Shown: positions 7,213 to 14,667 of the stretch, one piece after another
Layout of the letters: each line of letters begins with the position of its first letter
How positions within the stretch are numbered: the stretch's first letter is position 1
Origin: JAFDVJ01 sp964487505
GTDB taxonomy: Bacteria; Acidobacteriota; Blastocatellia; Pyrinomonadales; Pyrinomonadaceae
Reading direction: 5' to 3'
Assembly (NCBI GenBank): GCA_964487505.1
Contig: CAZARD010000100.1
Coordinates: 1-16,057, forward strand
DNA length: 16,057 nucleotides
Made by a program: the position numbers and the translations under genes
Notes under the pieces: generated by a model
Database searches by the model: none
Told to the model about the DNA's origin: nothing
What the model saw: the letters and a program-made list of their open reading frames with translations, nothing else

Positions 7213-9279
7213 TTATGGCCGGACGCTGTAGTTCGGAACCGGCAGGTCGGTCGCGGCGCCGAAGCTCTGGATCAGCAGTCCCGCCGTTGAACGCTGGATG
7301 TACCAAGTCGCGCCCGACGGACGAAACACGGCCGAGTCGAAACGGCCGTCGCCATCATAGTCGCCCGGAACCGGAAGGTCGCCCGTCGCTCCGAACGGGA
7401 ACGAGTAAAACGACGCATCCTCGCTCCGAAGGATGAACCAGTTGCCGTCGGATGGCCGCCAGATCGCGATGTCTGCCTTGCCGTCGCCGGTGTAGTCGCC
7501 CTGGACGTTCTTGTCGCCCGAATTGCCGAAGGTGTGAACGATCAGGCCGGCCGTCGAACGGTTCAGCCACCATTGGCCGTTGGATGGACGGAAGATCGCG
7601 ATGTCGGTCTTGCCGTCGCCGTCGTAATCGGCGGGAACCGGGAAGTCGCCAGTCGAACCAAAGCCTTGGATCGTCGTTCCGCCGCCCGATCTCTGAATGT
7701 ACCAAGTCGAATCGGACGGCCTGAAAACGGCGGCGTCGGTCTTGCCGTCGGCGTCGTAATCGCCCGGAACCGGCGAATCGCCGGACGCTCCGAACGGGAA
7801 CGAGTAGAACGTCGAATCCTCTGATCTGAGGACATACCAACTGCCGTCCGAAGGCCTGAAGATCGCGACATCGGTCTTCCCGTCGCCGGTGAAATCTCCC
7901 GGCGTGATCTTGTCGTCCGAATTCCCGAACGTGTGCGCGATGACCCCCGCCGTCGACCGGTTCAGCCACCATTGCCCATTCGTCGGCCTGAAGATCGAAA
8001 TGTCGGATTTGCCGTCACCGTCGAAGTCGATCGACCTCTTCGCGCCTTCGCGCTCAAGAAACTTGAAAACACTGAATTGGCTCTGTACTCCAGACGTGCA
8101 ATCTCCTCCGACTGCGATCGAATTGTCCTTTTGCGCAACAGATTTTCCGACGCACGACGAGCCTGGGACACCCGCTGACACCGTTCCTGTACCGTTGAAC
8201 GAGGTGTCCGGCGAACCGTTCGCGTTGAATCGTGAGACGCTGACCCCGCCGCCGACGGCGAGGAAACGATCGTCCGGTCTCAAAAGGAGTTGCCGTACCG
8301 AATGCGGGGCGGTGACAACTCCATTCTGCCCAAAGGTTTGGTCCAGCGCCCCGTCGCTTGTATATCGTGCGACGAATGAACCCCCGCCCGCGAGAATCTT
8401 GCCGTCCGATTGAATCAACAAGCTGTTGATCCGGTCATTTCCGCCGCTGACGGAATTGAAGGTGATTCCGCCGGTTCCAAACGACGCATCTAGCAGACCA
8501 TTCGACTGGAGACGGATCAATAGAAACTCGTCCTTAATAGTGTTGTTGAGGAATCCGCCGATTACTATCTTTCCGTCCTGCTGGATCGCGACAGCGTCCG
8601 CCGACTCACTGACACCATTGAAACGAATAATCACGATCCCCGACGCGTTGAAAGTCGGGTCAAGACCGCCCGCGGTGGTTACCCGCATGATCGCGATATC
8701 AGTCGGCAGGGTTTCACCGACCGTCGTGGTCGGAGACGTTGTTCCAACAAGGACAAGCTTCCCGTCCGTCTGCAATGCCATATCATACGCATAGTCATCC
8801 CAGAAGGCGCTGGTGTTCGGCGCGGCGATTCCGTTGCCGTCGAAACTGTTGTCGAGGGTTCCGTCGGCGTTGTACCGCAGCATCGTGAAATCGTTGTTCG
8901 TGCTCCCAAAATAACGGTTACCCGCGAGAAGAATTTTTCCGTCTGGCTGGATCCGAACGGTATCTCCACGATTGAAATTTGCAACCGTCGTCACGGCAAT
9001 ACCGTCACCATCGAAGCTTGTGTCAAGCAATCCGTTCGTGTTCAATCTCATGACGGCGAAACTGCCCCACAGCGCGATCGACCGTGTCCACCCGCCAAGG
9101 ACGATCTTTCCATCTGATTGAAACGCGACGCTTTCGCCCACGGATCCATCGCTGATAAGAAACTGAACACGATATCCTGTGTTATTGAAGGTCGTGTCAA
9201 GCGCGACTGGGCCCGCAAAATGAGAAGTTCCCAAAAAAAGAGAAAGGAGCATGAGCGCATTGACTCGGTGAGAACGCAT
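7213..9279 (-). CDS. Secreted delta-60-repeat protein with C-terminal FG-GAP-like repeats
   Basis: A 688-residue exported protein. Residues 1-25 are a signal peptide (MRSHRVNALMLLSLFLG then SHFAGPVA). Residues 26-410 hold about seven delta-60 repeats, recognisable by LDTSFDGDG, QSDGKIVLGG and RYNADGTLD-type strings spaced about 55-60 residues apart. These repeats are known from large bacterial surface proteins and probably form a beta-propeller; no enzymatic activity is established for them. Residues 417-688 are the six-repeat module also found in the BNR protein and the amylase. The ATG at 9279 is preferred to the upstream start at 9309 because GAGGT precedes it at 9291-9287 and it opens a normal signal peptide. 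The N-terminal part looks less GC-rich than the C-terminal module by eye, suggesting domain shuffling. The natural ligand is unknown. Confidence 0.85.
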   Translation of the reverse strand: MRSHRVNALMLLSLFLGTSHFAGPVALDTTFNNTGYRVQFLISDGSVGESVAFQSDGKIVLGGWTRSIALWGSFAVMRLNTNGLLDTSFDGDGIAVTTVANFNRGDTVRIQPDGKILLAGNRYFGSTNNDFTMLRYNADGTLDNSFDGNGIAAPNTSAFWDDYAYDMALQTDGKLVLVGTTSPTTTVGETLPTDIAIMRVTTAGGLDPTFNASGIVIIRFNGVSESADAVAIQQDGKIVIGGFLNNTIKDEFLLIRLQSNGLLDASFGTGGITFNSVSGGNDRINSLLIQSDGKILAGGGSFVARYTSDGALDQTFGQNGVVTAPHSVRQLLLRPDDRFLAVGGGVSVSRFNANGSPDTSFNGTGTVSAGVPGSSCVGKSVAQKDNSIAVGGDCTSGVQSQFSVFKFLEREGAKRSIDFDGDGKSDISIFRPTNGQWWLNRSTAGVIAHTFGNSDDKITPGDFTGDGKTDVAIFRPSDGSWYVLRSEDSTFYSFPFGASGDSPVPGDYDADGKTDAAVFRPSDSTWYIQRSGGGTTIQGFGSTGDFPVPADYDGDGKTDIAIFRPSNGQWWLNRSTAGLIVHTFGNSGDKNVQGDYTGDGKADIAIWRPSDGNWFILRSEDASFYSFPFGATGDLPVPGDYDGDGRFDSAVFRPSGATWYIQRSTAGLLIQSFGAATDLPVPNYSVRP
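7216..8031 (-). repeat. Copy 3 of the shared C-terminal six-repeat module
   Basis: This encodes residues 417-688 of the delta-60 protein, with the same six-unit order and a PVPNYSVRP ending. All three copies lie in the same orientation, about 3.2-3.6 kb apart, so they are long direct repeats at DNA level as well. Confidence 0.85.
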
Positions 9280-9286
9280 ATCGAAT

Positions 9287-9291
9287 ACCTC
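9287..9291 (-). promoter_or_regulatory. Ribosome binding site of the delta-60 gene
   Basis: GAGGT on the minus strand, seven to eight bases before the ATG at 9279. The alternative start at 9309 has no comparable site. Confidence 0.55.
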
Positions 9292-9313
9292 AAGTCTGGT
9301 TCTTTTCAAAGCC

Positions 9314-9342
9314 AGAATAATGGAGGACTATTCGAATTTCAA
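9314..9342 (-). promoter_or_regulatory. Predicted sigma70-type promoter of the delta-60 gene
   Basis: On the minus strand, TTGAAA (9342-9337), a 17-base spacer and TATTCT (9319-9314) match the consensus at 5 of 6 and 4 of 6 positions. The implied leader is about 28 bases. It lies downstream of the groEL terminator, which suits an independent transcript. Confidence 0.45.
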
Positions 9343-9407
9343 GAACCCGTTGGCATCTATCGAGTCTTCATTCAAGCCGGCCCGAGTGCTGACGAACCAC
9401 AAATGCT

Positions 9408-9439
9408 AAAGGCCCCGCACGTCGCCGTGCGAGGCCTTT
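9408..9439 (-). terminator. Strong terminator hairpin after groEL
   Basis: AAAGGCC-c-CGCAC, a six-base loop, then GTGCG-a-GGCCTTT give 12 base pairs with one internal mismatch. The stem ends in a T-run on either strand, so it could work in both directions. On the minus strand it ends the groES-groEL transcript about 50 bases after the stop. Confidence 0.8.
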
Positions 9440-9455
9440 CTTGTTTGGGAAAGCA

Positions 9456-9490
9456 AAATCCGCAATCCCAAATCCGAATTCCCAAATGGG
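9456..9490. repeat. Heptanucleotide array abutting the groEL stop codon
   Basis: Five units with an exact 7-base period: AAATCCG, CAATCCC, AAATCCG, AATTCCC, AAATGGG. The array ends one base from the groEL TAA (9492-9494) and lies between that stop and the terminator hairpin, so it is transcribed in the groEL 3' end. Confidence 0.8.
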
Positions 9491-9491
9491 C

Positions 9492-11123
<1,632 letters not shown>

Positions 11124-11208
11124 GATTTTTTTCTCCTTCCTTCACGGATCTGTGATCTGCAATTTGCCGTTTGCGATCGTTAGATCGGAATCGTGCGTTC
11201 GCAAAATC

Positions 11209-11240
11209 AAATCCGAAATCCCAAATCCGAAATCCCAAAT
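11209..11240. repeat. Heptanucleotide array between groES and groEL
   Basis: Alternating AAATCCG and AAATCCC units with an exact 7-base period, the last partial unit running into the groES stop codon (TAA, 11242-11240). It sits inside the groES-groEL transcript and accounts for part of the 116-base gap. An imperfect AAATCA unit precedes it. Confidence 0.8.
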
Positions 11241-11557
11241 TAGTTGGCCGAAGCTCCGGCGCGTTCGATGATCCCGAGGATCTCGTCTTCGCGCATGATC
11301 AAAAACTCTTCGCCATCGATCTTGATCTCGGAACCGCTGTATTTTCCGAAGAGGATGCGGTCGCCGGCCTTGACGTCGAGCGGCTGGCGCTCGCCGTTAT
11401 CCTTGTATTTTCCGGCGCCGGCGGCGATGACTTCGCCCTCTTGCGGCTTTTCTTTCGCCGAGTCCGGGATATAAAGTCCGCCCGCGGTGCGGTCCGCGTT
11501 CTCATCGATCCGTTTGACGATGACCCTGTCGTGCAAAGGTTTGATACTGGTTGCCAT
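11240..11557 (-). CDS. groES: Co-chaperonin GroES (Hsp10)
   Basis: A 105-residue protein matching GroES over its whole length. It caps the GroEL ring during ATP-driven folding in the cytoplasm. IKPLHDRVIVKRID opens the beta-barrel. The mobile loop that binds GroEL is seen as ADRTAGGLYIPDSAKEKPQ. The later GDRILFGKYSG and the ending EDEILGIIE are also typical. The ATG at 11557 has AGGAG eight bases upstream. It is the first gene of the groES-groEL operon; a sigma70-type promoter and a CIRCE element lie in the leader. The C-terminal extension of a few residues (RAGASAN) is within normal variation. Confidence 0.98.
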   Translation of the reverse strand: MATSIKPLHDRVIVKRIDENADRTAGGLYIPDSAKEKPQEGEVIAAGAGKYKDNGERQPLDVKAGDRILFGKYSGSEIKIDGEEFLIMREDEILGIIERAGASAN

Positions 11558-11626
11558 ATTCGTACTCCTTGTTTGACGTTGAAATATAAGTTTAATAGAT
11601 GACTTCGACGGCCGGAATCGCCATTT

Positions 11627-11653
11627 TTAGCACTCGTCCATCGAAAGTGCTAG
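11627..11653. promoter_or_regulatory. CIRCE element (HrcA operator) upstream of groES
   Basis: TTAGCACTC, a nine-base spacer and AAGTGCTAG match the CIRCE consensus TTAGCACTC-N9-GAGTGCTAA. The left arm is perfect and the right arm has 7 of 9 matches. It overlaps the predicted -10 box and transcription start of groES, where HrcA binding would block transcription under normal conditions. The hrcA gene is not in the window. Confidence 0.92.
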
Positions 11654-11681
11654 TTTACGCAAACAGAGTTTAACCTGTCAA
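11652..11681 (-). promoter_or_regulatory. Predicted sigma70-type promoter of groES-groEL
   Basis: On the minus strand, a perfect TTGACA (11681-11676), an 18-base spacer and TAAACT (11657-11652, 4 of 6). Overlap of the -10 box with CIRCE supports the placement. The leader to the groES ATG would be about 90 bases. Confidence 0.6.
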
Positions 11682-11752
11682 GTGTGATCTGTCGGGGTGC
11701 AGGAAACTTGACAATGATGTTATCAAGTTTGATGCGGACAATGGAATTCAAT

Positions 11753-11780
11753 GGACAGTGGACAATGGGCAGTTGACAAT
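11753..11780. repeat. Second heptanucleotide family, four units
   Basis: GGACAGT, GGACAAT, GGGCAGT and TGACAAT follow each other with an exact 7-base period. The sequence is unrelated to the AAATCCC/GATTCCA arrays. It lies between the MOSC terminator and the groES promoter, beside an imperfect palindrome (CTTGA...TCAAG, 11707-11727). Confidence 0.65.
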
Positions 11781-11781
11781 G

Positions 11782-11806
11782 AAAAAGGTCCGCTAATCAT
11801 CGCGGA
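11782..11806 (-). terminator. Probable intrinsic terminator of the MOSC gene
   Basis: On the minus strand, TCCGC, an eight-base loop and GCGGA form a short stem followed by CCTTTTTC. It begins about five bases after the MOSC stop codon. The stem is only five pairs but the T-run is good. Confidence 0.5.
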
Positions 11807-11810
11807 GAAT

Positions 11811-12614
11811 TCAGTCGAGGATCTCGACAGTGTCGCCGACGCGGACGGTCGATCCCGCGCTTCCGGAAATGAGGTTCTGGCCGAAGAGTATCTTTTGCGC
11901 GCCGTTTCGTTCGACGGTCCGGTATGAGGCGAGCGTCCGCAGAGGTTCGACGCCCGTCTTTTCACCGGTCCGCTGATCGATGGTCGTCATCACGCAGCGT
12001 GAGCAAGGTTTCACGACCTCGAATTCCGCTTCGCCGACGCGGATGCGTTTCCATCCGTCCTCGGCAAAGGCTTCGGCCCCTCCGATGACCAGGTTCGGCC
12101 GGAATCGATCCATCGGGACCGGATTTTCAAGCCGACGGTTCAGATCGTCGAGCGATGCCCGGCCGATCAGCAAGAACGGGAACGCGTCAGCGAAGGAAAC
12201 GTGGTCGTCGGGCCGAACGGCATAGTCGCGATCGACTGGCCGATGCGTCGATTCGGGCATCGCGACCAGCCGGCACTCAACTTTGAGCACGTCCGAAAGC
12301 CAGTCGCCGACGTCGTCCGAACATACAGCAGCCTGGCAGACATCGTTCCAGACCGCGACCGTAGCGCGCCGGTCGGAAGGCTCTGAAACCTCTATGCTTT
12401 TCTCGCCGTTTCGCAGCACGAGCCGGCCGTTCGCGATCGCGGTCGAAACGGTCGCCATCATAGGATGCTCGCGTTGGGTGAGAAACTGGCCGTAGGCATC
12501 GACGACGAGCCAGCGGCGATCGAACTCAAGCCCTCGCCGTTCAATCCTCGCCTCGGCGACACTCGAACCCCTCAGGGATTTGACGGGATAGATGGTGATC
12601 TCAGACAGGTTCAT
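11811..12614 (-). CDS. MOSC domain-containing protein (YcbX-like)
   Basis: A 267-residue protein with an N-terminal MOSC_N beta-barrel domain at about 1-115 (ITIYPVKSLRG at 6-16, RGLEFDRRWLVVD at 27-39, FLTQRE at 44-49). A MOSC domain follows at about 125-266 (FADAFPFLLI at 141-150, FRPNLVI at 171-177, KPCSRC at 202-207). Cys204 matches the conserved cysteine that binds the molybdenum cofactor in this family. Relatives such as YcbX and the eukaryotic mARC proteins reduce N-hydroxylated compounds with a partner reductase; no partner gene is next to it here. The ribosome binding site is weak (GAAGAAG directly before the ATG). A heptanucleotide array fills its immediate 5' region. Cofactor and substrate are inferred from the family only. 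Confidence 0.9.
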   Translation of the reverse strand: MNLSEITIYPVKSLRGSSVAEARIERRGLEFDRRWLVVDAYGQFLTQREHPMMATVSTAIANGRLVLRNGEKSIEVSEPSDRRATVAVWNDVCQAAVCSDDVGDWLSDVLKVECRLVAMPESTHRPVDRDYAVRPDDHVSFADAFPFLLIGRASLDDLNRRLENPVPMDRFRPNLVIGGAEAFAEDGWKRIRVGEAEFEVVKPCSRCVMTTIDQRTGEKTGVEPLRTLASYRTVERNGAQKILFGQNLISGSAGSTVRVGDTVEILD

Positions 12615-12628
12615 CTTCTTCAGGACTA

Positions 12629-12714
12629 CAGATTGCAGATTTCAGATTCAAGGTTCCGGATTCCAGGATTCCAGAGATTCCAGATTTCAAATTCCAAAAT
12701 TTCAGATTCCAGAC
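12629..12714. repeat. Heptanucleotide array upstream of the MOSC gene
   Basis: About eleven units of the form CAGATTC/CAGATTT/CGGATTC, mostly at a 7-base period with some 8- and 9-base slips. It begins 15 bases before the MOSC start, so it occupies the leader or promoter region of that gene. Confidence 0.75.
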
Positions 12715-13139
12715 CTATCTTGAGCATCTGGCTTTATGACTTGTCTCGAGCTTCAGAGTCGGTGCCAAAGGCCGCCCGTTGATCTTTCGGCAATCGTTCA
12801 GGGCTGGGCTCCTGCCCAGCCGTTGAACGATCGAACGTAGTCATCCGGGCTACGCCCGAATGCGCTAAACCAAAGCACTGCAGGGCCTTAGCGTAAATTT
12901 CGGCTAAAGCGGCGATCTTCGCTCTGACCGCTGTCCGTTCGATGAAACGAACGGTAATTCAGGAAAATCCTCTCGGGTACGCGTTTAGACACGGCCTCTG
13001 AAGCCGGTGCAAGTCCGAACGGAACAGAATCCAAACCGTTGAAGCCGCGCTGGCTAAGCCGCCATTCCGGGATTCAGATTGGAATCTCCTTGGAGTCTTG
13101 GACCCGAATTCGACCCGATCCGAAGATCGCAATTCCTCC
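12715..13139. other. Non-coding block with several hairpins
   Basis: No credible protein lies between the array upstream of MOSC and the end of the Fis-like gene. The block contains a 16-bp hairpin at 12793-12831, CGGGC-TAC-GCCCG at 12846-12858, overlapping TTAGC/GCTAA repeats at about 12863-12905, AGCGG/CCGCT at about 12907-12932, and CCGTTCG-ATGAAA-CGAACGG at 12935-12954. From 13000 to 13060 there is a patch resembling a cobalamin-riboswitch core. It may be a palindromic repeat element or a structured RNA. I cannot tell which from one copy. Confidence 0.5.
12793..12831. repeat. Long perfect-stem hairpin (REP-like palindrome)
   Basis: ATCGTTCA-g-GGCTGGGC, loop TCCT, then GCCCAGCC-gt-TGAACGAT. 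The two 8-bp stems are perfect, separated by a small internal loop. No T-run follows on either strand, so it is not a standard terminator. It resembles extragenic palindromic elements. Confidence 0.65.
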
Positions 13140-13385
13140 TCACCGTTTCCCGCGCCGCAAGATCAGGGGCTTGGGAGTTGACGGCGGCTCGAATGACGCG
13201 ACGCGTTTTGAAAGCGTGTTGCGGTGAATGCCGAGCGCGCCGGCGGTGTTCGACAGGTGACCGTTGTTCATCGCCAACGCCTTCTCGATGTAAATCTTTT
13301 CAAACTCCGTGATCGCTTCGCCAAGAAGGATTTTGCCGGCGAGCATTTCGGCGATCAGCGACTCCATCTTCGATCTGATTTGCAT
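13140..13385 (-). CDS. Small Fis-type helix-turn-helix protein without a regulatory domain
   Basis: An 81-residue protein. Residues 8-40 are helical (ESLIAEMLAGKILLGEAITEFEKIYIEKAL). Residues 44-62 (LSNTAGALGIHRNTLSKRV) are a Fis/NtrC-type HTH of the HTH_8 family, which binds DNA. The rest of an NtrC activator (receiver and AAA+ ATPase domains) is absent. Stand-alone proteins of this layout resemble Fis nucleoid proteins, but a global role here is inference. It lies 60 bases downstream of purC on the same strand and may be co-transcribed; no separate promoter is obvious. The ATG at 13385 has no good Shine-Dalgarno site, and Met7 (13367) is an alternative start. The C-terminal tail is short, proline-rich and basic. 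Confidence 0.75.
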   Translation of the reverse strand: MQIRSKMESLIAEMLAGKILLGEAITEFEKIYIEKALAMNNGHLSNTAGALGIHRNTLSKRVASFEPPSTPKPLILRRGKR

Positions 13386-13445
13386 AATTTGGCTAAGAGC
13401 CCGTGCCGAAAAGCAATAGATGGCAAGAATCTCTTGGATCTAATC

Positions 13446-14339
13446 TCAAAAAAGCGCCGTTCCTGTAAGTCTGCGATACGCCTCAAGATACCTTTCGCGT
13501 GTCGCGGCTATGATTTCCGGCGGCAAAGCGGGAGCCGGTGGTTGTTTGTTCCAATCGAGCGATTCGAGATACTCGCGCAGGAATTGCTTGTCGAATGAGG
13601 GTTGCGCGCGTCCGGGCCGATATGTGTCCGCTGCCCAAAAGCGGGACGAATCGGGCGTCAGGACCTCGTCGATCAGAAGTATCCGGCCGACCGAATCGAT
13701 TCCGAACTCGAACTTCGTATCGGCGATGATAATGCCGCGTTCGGCGGCGTAGGCGCTGGCCCGACCGTAGATCGTGAGCGAGAGTTCCTTGAGCCGGTCC
13801 CCGGCCTCGTCTCCGACGATGCGTCGGAATTCGGACTCATCGATGTTCTCGTCGTGGCCCGCCGCGGCTTTCGTTGCCGGAGTGAAAAGCGGTTCCGGAA
13901 GTTTCGAGCACTGCGTCAATCCTGCCGGAAGCTCGTGCCCGCAAACGGCGCCCGTGGCAAGGTAATCCTTCCAGCCCGATCCTTCGAGATATCCGCGGAC
14001 GACGCATTCGACGGGGAAGACCTTGGTCTTGCGGACCAGCATCGAGCGTCCGCGCAGCTCTTCGTGGCTTCGGACCGATTCGGGCATTTCATCGAGTTCG
14101 GCAGTGATCAGGTGGTGCTCGACGCCCAAAAATCCGAACCAAAAGCGCGAAAGCGCCGTCAGTATCGCGCCCTTGTCCGGCACCGGCGTCGGCATAATGC
14201 AATCAAAAGCCGAAATCCGATCGGTCGCGACCAGGAGATAGCGCTCCGCGTCGACCGCATAGACGTCGCGGACCTTGCCGCGATGAACAAGATGGACGGA
14301 CTCGATATTCGTTTCGGAAACGGTTTTTGGTGCCGACAT
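13446..14339 (-). CDS. purC: Phosphoribosylaminoimidazole-succinocarboxamide synthase (SAICAR synthetase)
   Basis: A 297-residue cytoplasmic enzyme that joins CAIR and aspartate with ATP to make SAICAR, a late step of IMP synthesis. Visible family motifs are GKVRDVY (21-27, nucleotide loop), TDRISAFD (39-46), VVRGYLEGSGWKDY (113-126), FTPATKAAAGHDENI (152-166), IIADTKFEFG (204-213) and DEVLTPDSSRFW (224-235). Length matches the roughly 300-residue form common outside Enterobacteria. No other pur gene is in the window, so it is isolated here except for the Fis-like gene that follows. The ATG at 14339 has only a weak ribosome binding site. The promoter at 14375-14403 would give a short leader. 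The identity is clear. Confidence 0.97.
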   Translation of the reverse strand: MSAPKTVSETNIESVHLVHRGKVRDVYAVDAERYLLVATDRISAFDCIMPTPVPDKGAILTALSRFWFGFLGVEHHLITAELDEMPESVRSHEELRGRSMLVRKTKVFPVECVVRGYLEGSGWKDYLATGAVCGHELPAGLTQCSKLPEPLFTPATKAAAGHDENIDESEFRRIVGDEAGDRLKELSLTIYGRASAYAAERGIIIADTKFEFGIDSVGRILLIDEVLTPDSSRFWAADTYRPGRAQPSFDKQFLREYLESLDWNKQPPAPALPPEIIAATRERYLEAYRRLTGTALF

Positions 14340-14374
14340 TGCCAGACGCTCGCTTGATTGATTGGAACGAGATA

Positions 14375-14403
14375 ACTTTATTCGGAATCGGAGCGGATGT
14401 AAA
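14375..14403 (-). promoter_or_regulatory. Predicted sigma70-type promoter of purC
   Basis: On the minus strand, TTTACA (14403-14398, 5 of 6), a 17-base spacer and TAAAGT (14380-14375, 4 of 6). The implied leader is about 29 bases. Confidence 0.45.
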
Positions 14404-14547
14404 GGATTCTCAAATTCCGGATCTGATCAGGGCCAGGGTTGTTTTGAGGAAACACGGATCAATGCGATCGAGTGCCCAAACCATATGAAACTCATAGATG
14501 CTTCTGCTGTGAAATGATCAACTTATTTCAACAATGATAAAAAAATA
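14404..14547. other. Intergenic stretch between the divergent purC and HEAT-gene promoters
   Basis: The purC-to-HEAT gap is 328 bases in all. Outside the two predicted promoters and the HEAT-gene leader, this part becomes AT-rich towards its right end. I see no gene, tandem repeat or recognised RNA in it. Confidence 0.5.
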
Positions 14548-14575
14548 ATGACAATCGCCAAAAAAAAGTTATAAT
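14548..14575 (+). promoter_or_regulatory. Predicted sigma70-type promoter of the HEAT-repeat gene
   Basis: ATGACA (14548-14553, 5 of 6), a 16-base spacer and a perfect TATAAT (14570-14575), set in an A-rich tract. Transcription would start at about 14582, right at the leader hairpin. Confidence 0.6.
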
Positions 14576-14580
14576 AGTTC

Positions 14581-14600
14581 CGGCGAATCGCTCATCGCCG
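14581..14600 (+). promoter_or_regulatory. Hairpin at the predicted 5' end of the HEAT-gene mRNA
   Basis: CGGCGA, an eight-base loop and TCGCCG form a 6-bp stem beginning at the predicted transcription start. It could stabilise the messenger or regulate translation. The function is inferred from position. Confidence 0.35.
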
Positions 14601-14667
14601 AAGGTACCCCGTCACCGGACTAAGAACAATTCGCTCCTCGTATTCTCCTGATTTCATATTTAAGTTG

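Noticed and set aside
12629..12714. Possible CRISPR array, also considered at 15885-15960
   Set aside because: The units are only 7-8 bases long without unique spacers, and no cas genes are present.
12995..13030. Possible tRNA T-arm (GGTGCAAGTCC resembles GGTTCGAATCC)
   Set aside because: The flanking bases do not pair as a T-stem, and no acceptor stem, D-arm or anticodon arm can be assembled around it.
13224..13598. Plus-strand open frame across the Fis-like gene and purC end
   Set aside because: It overlaps two well-supported minus-strand genes in antisense and has no domain or ribosome binding site.
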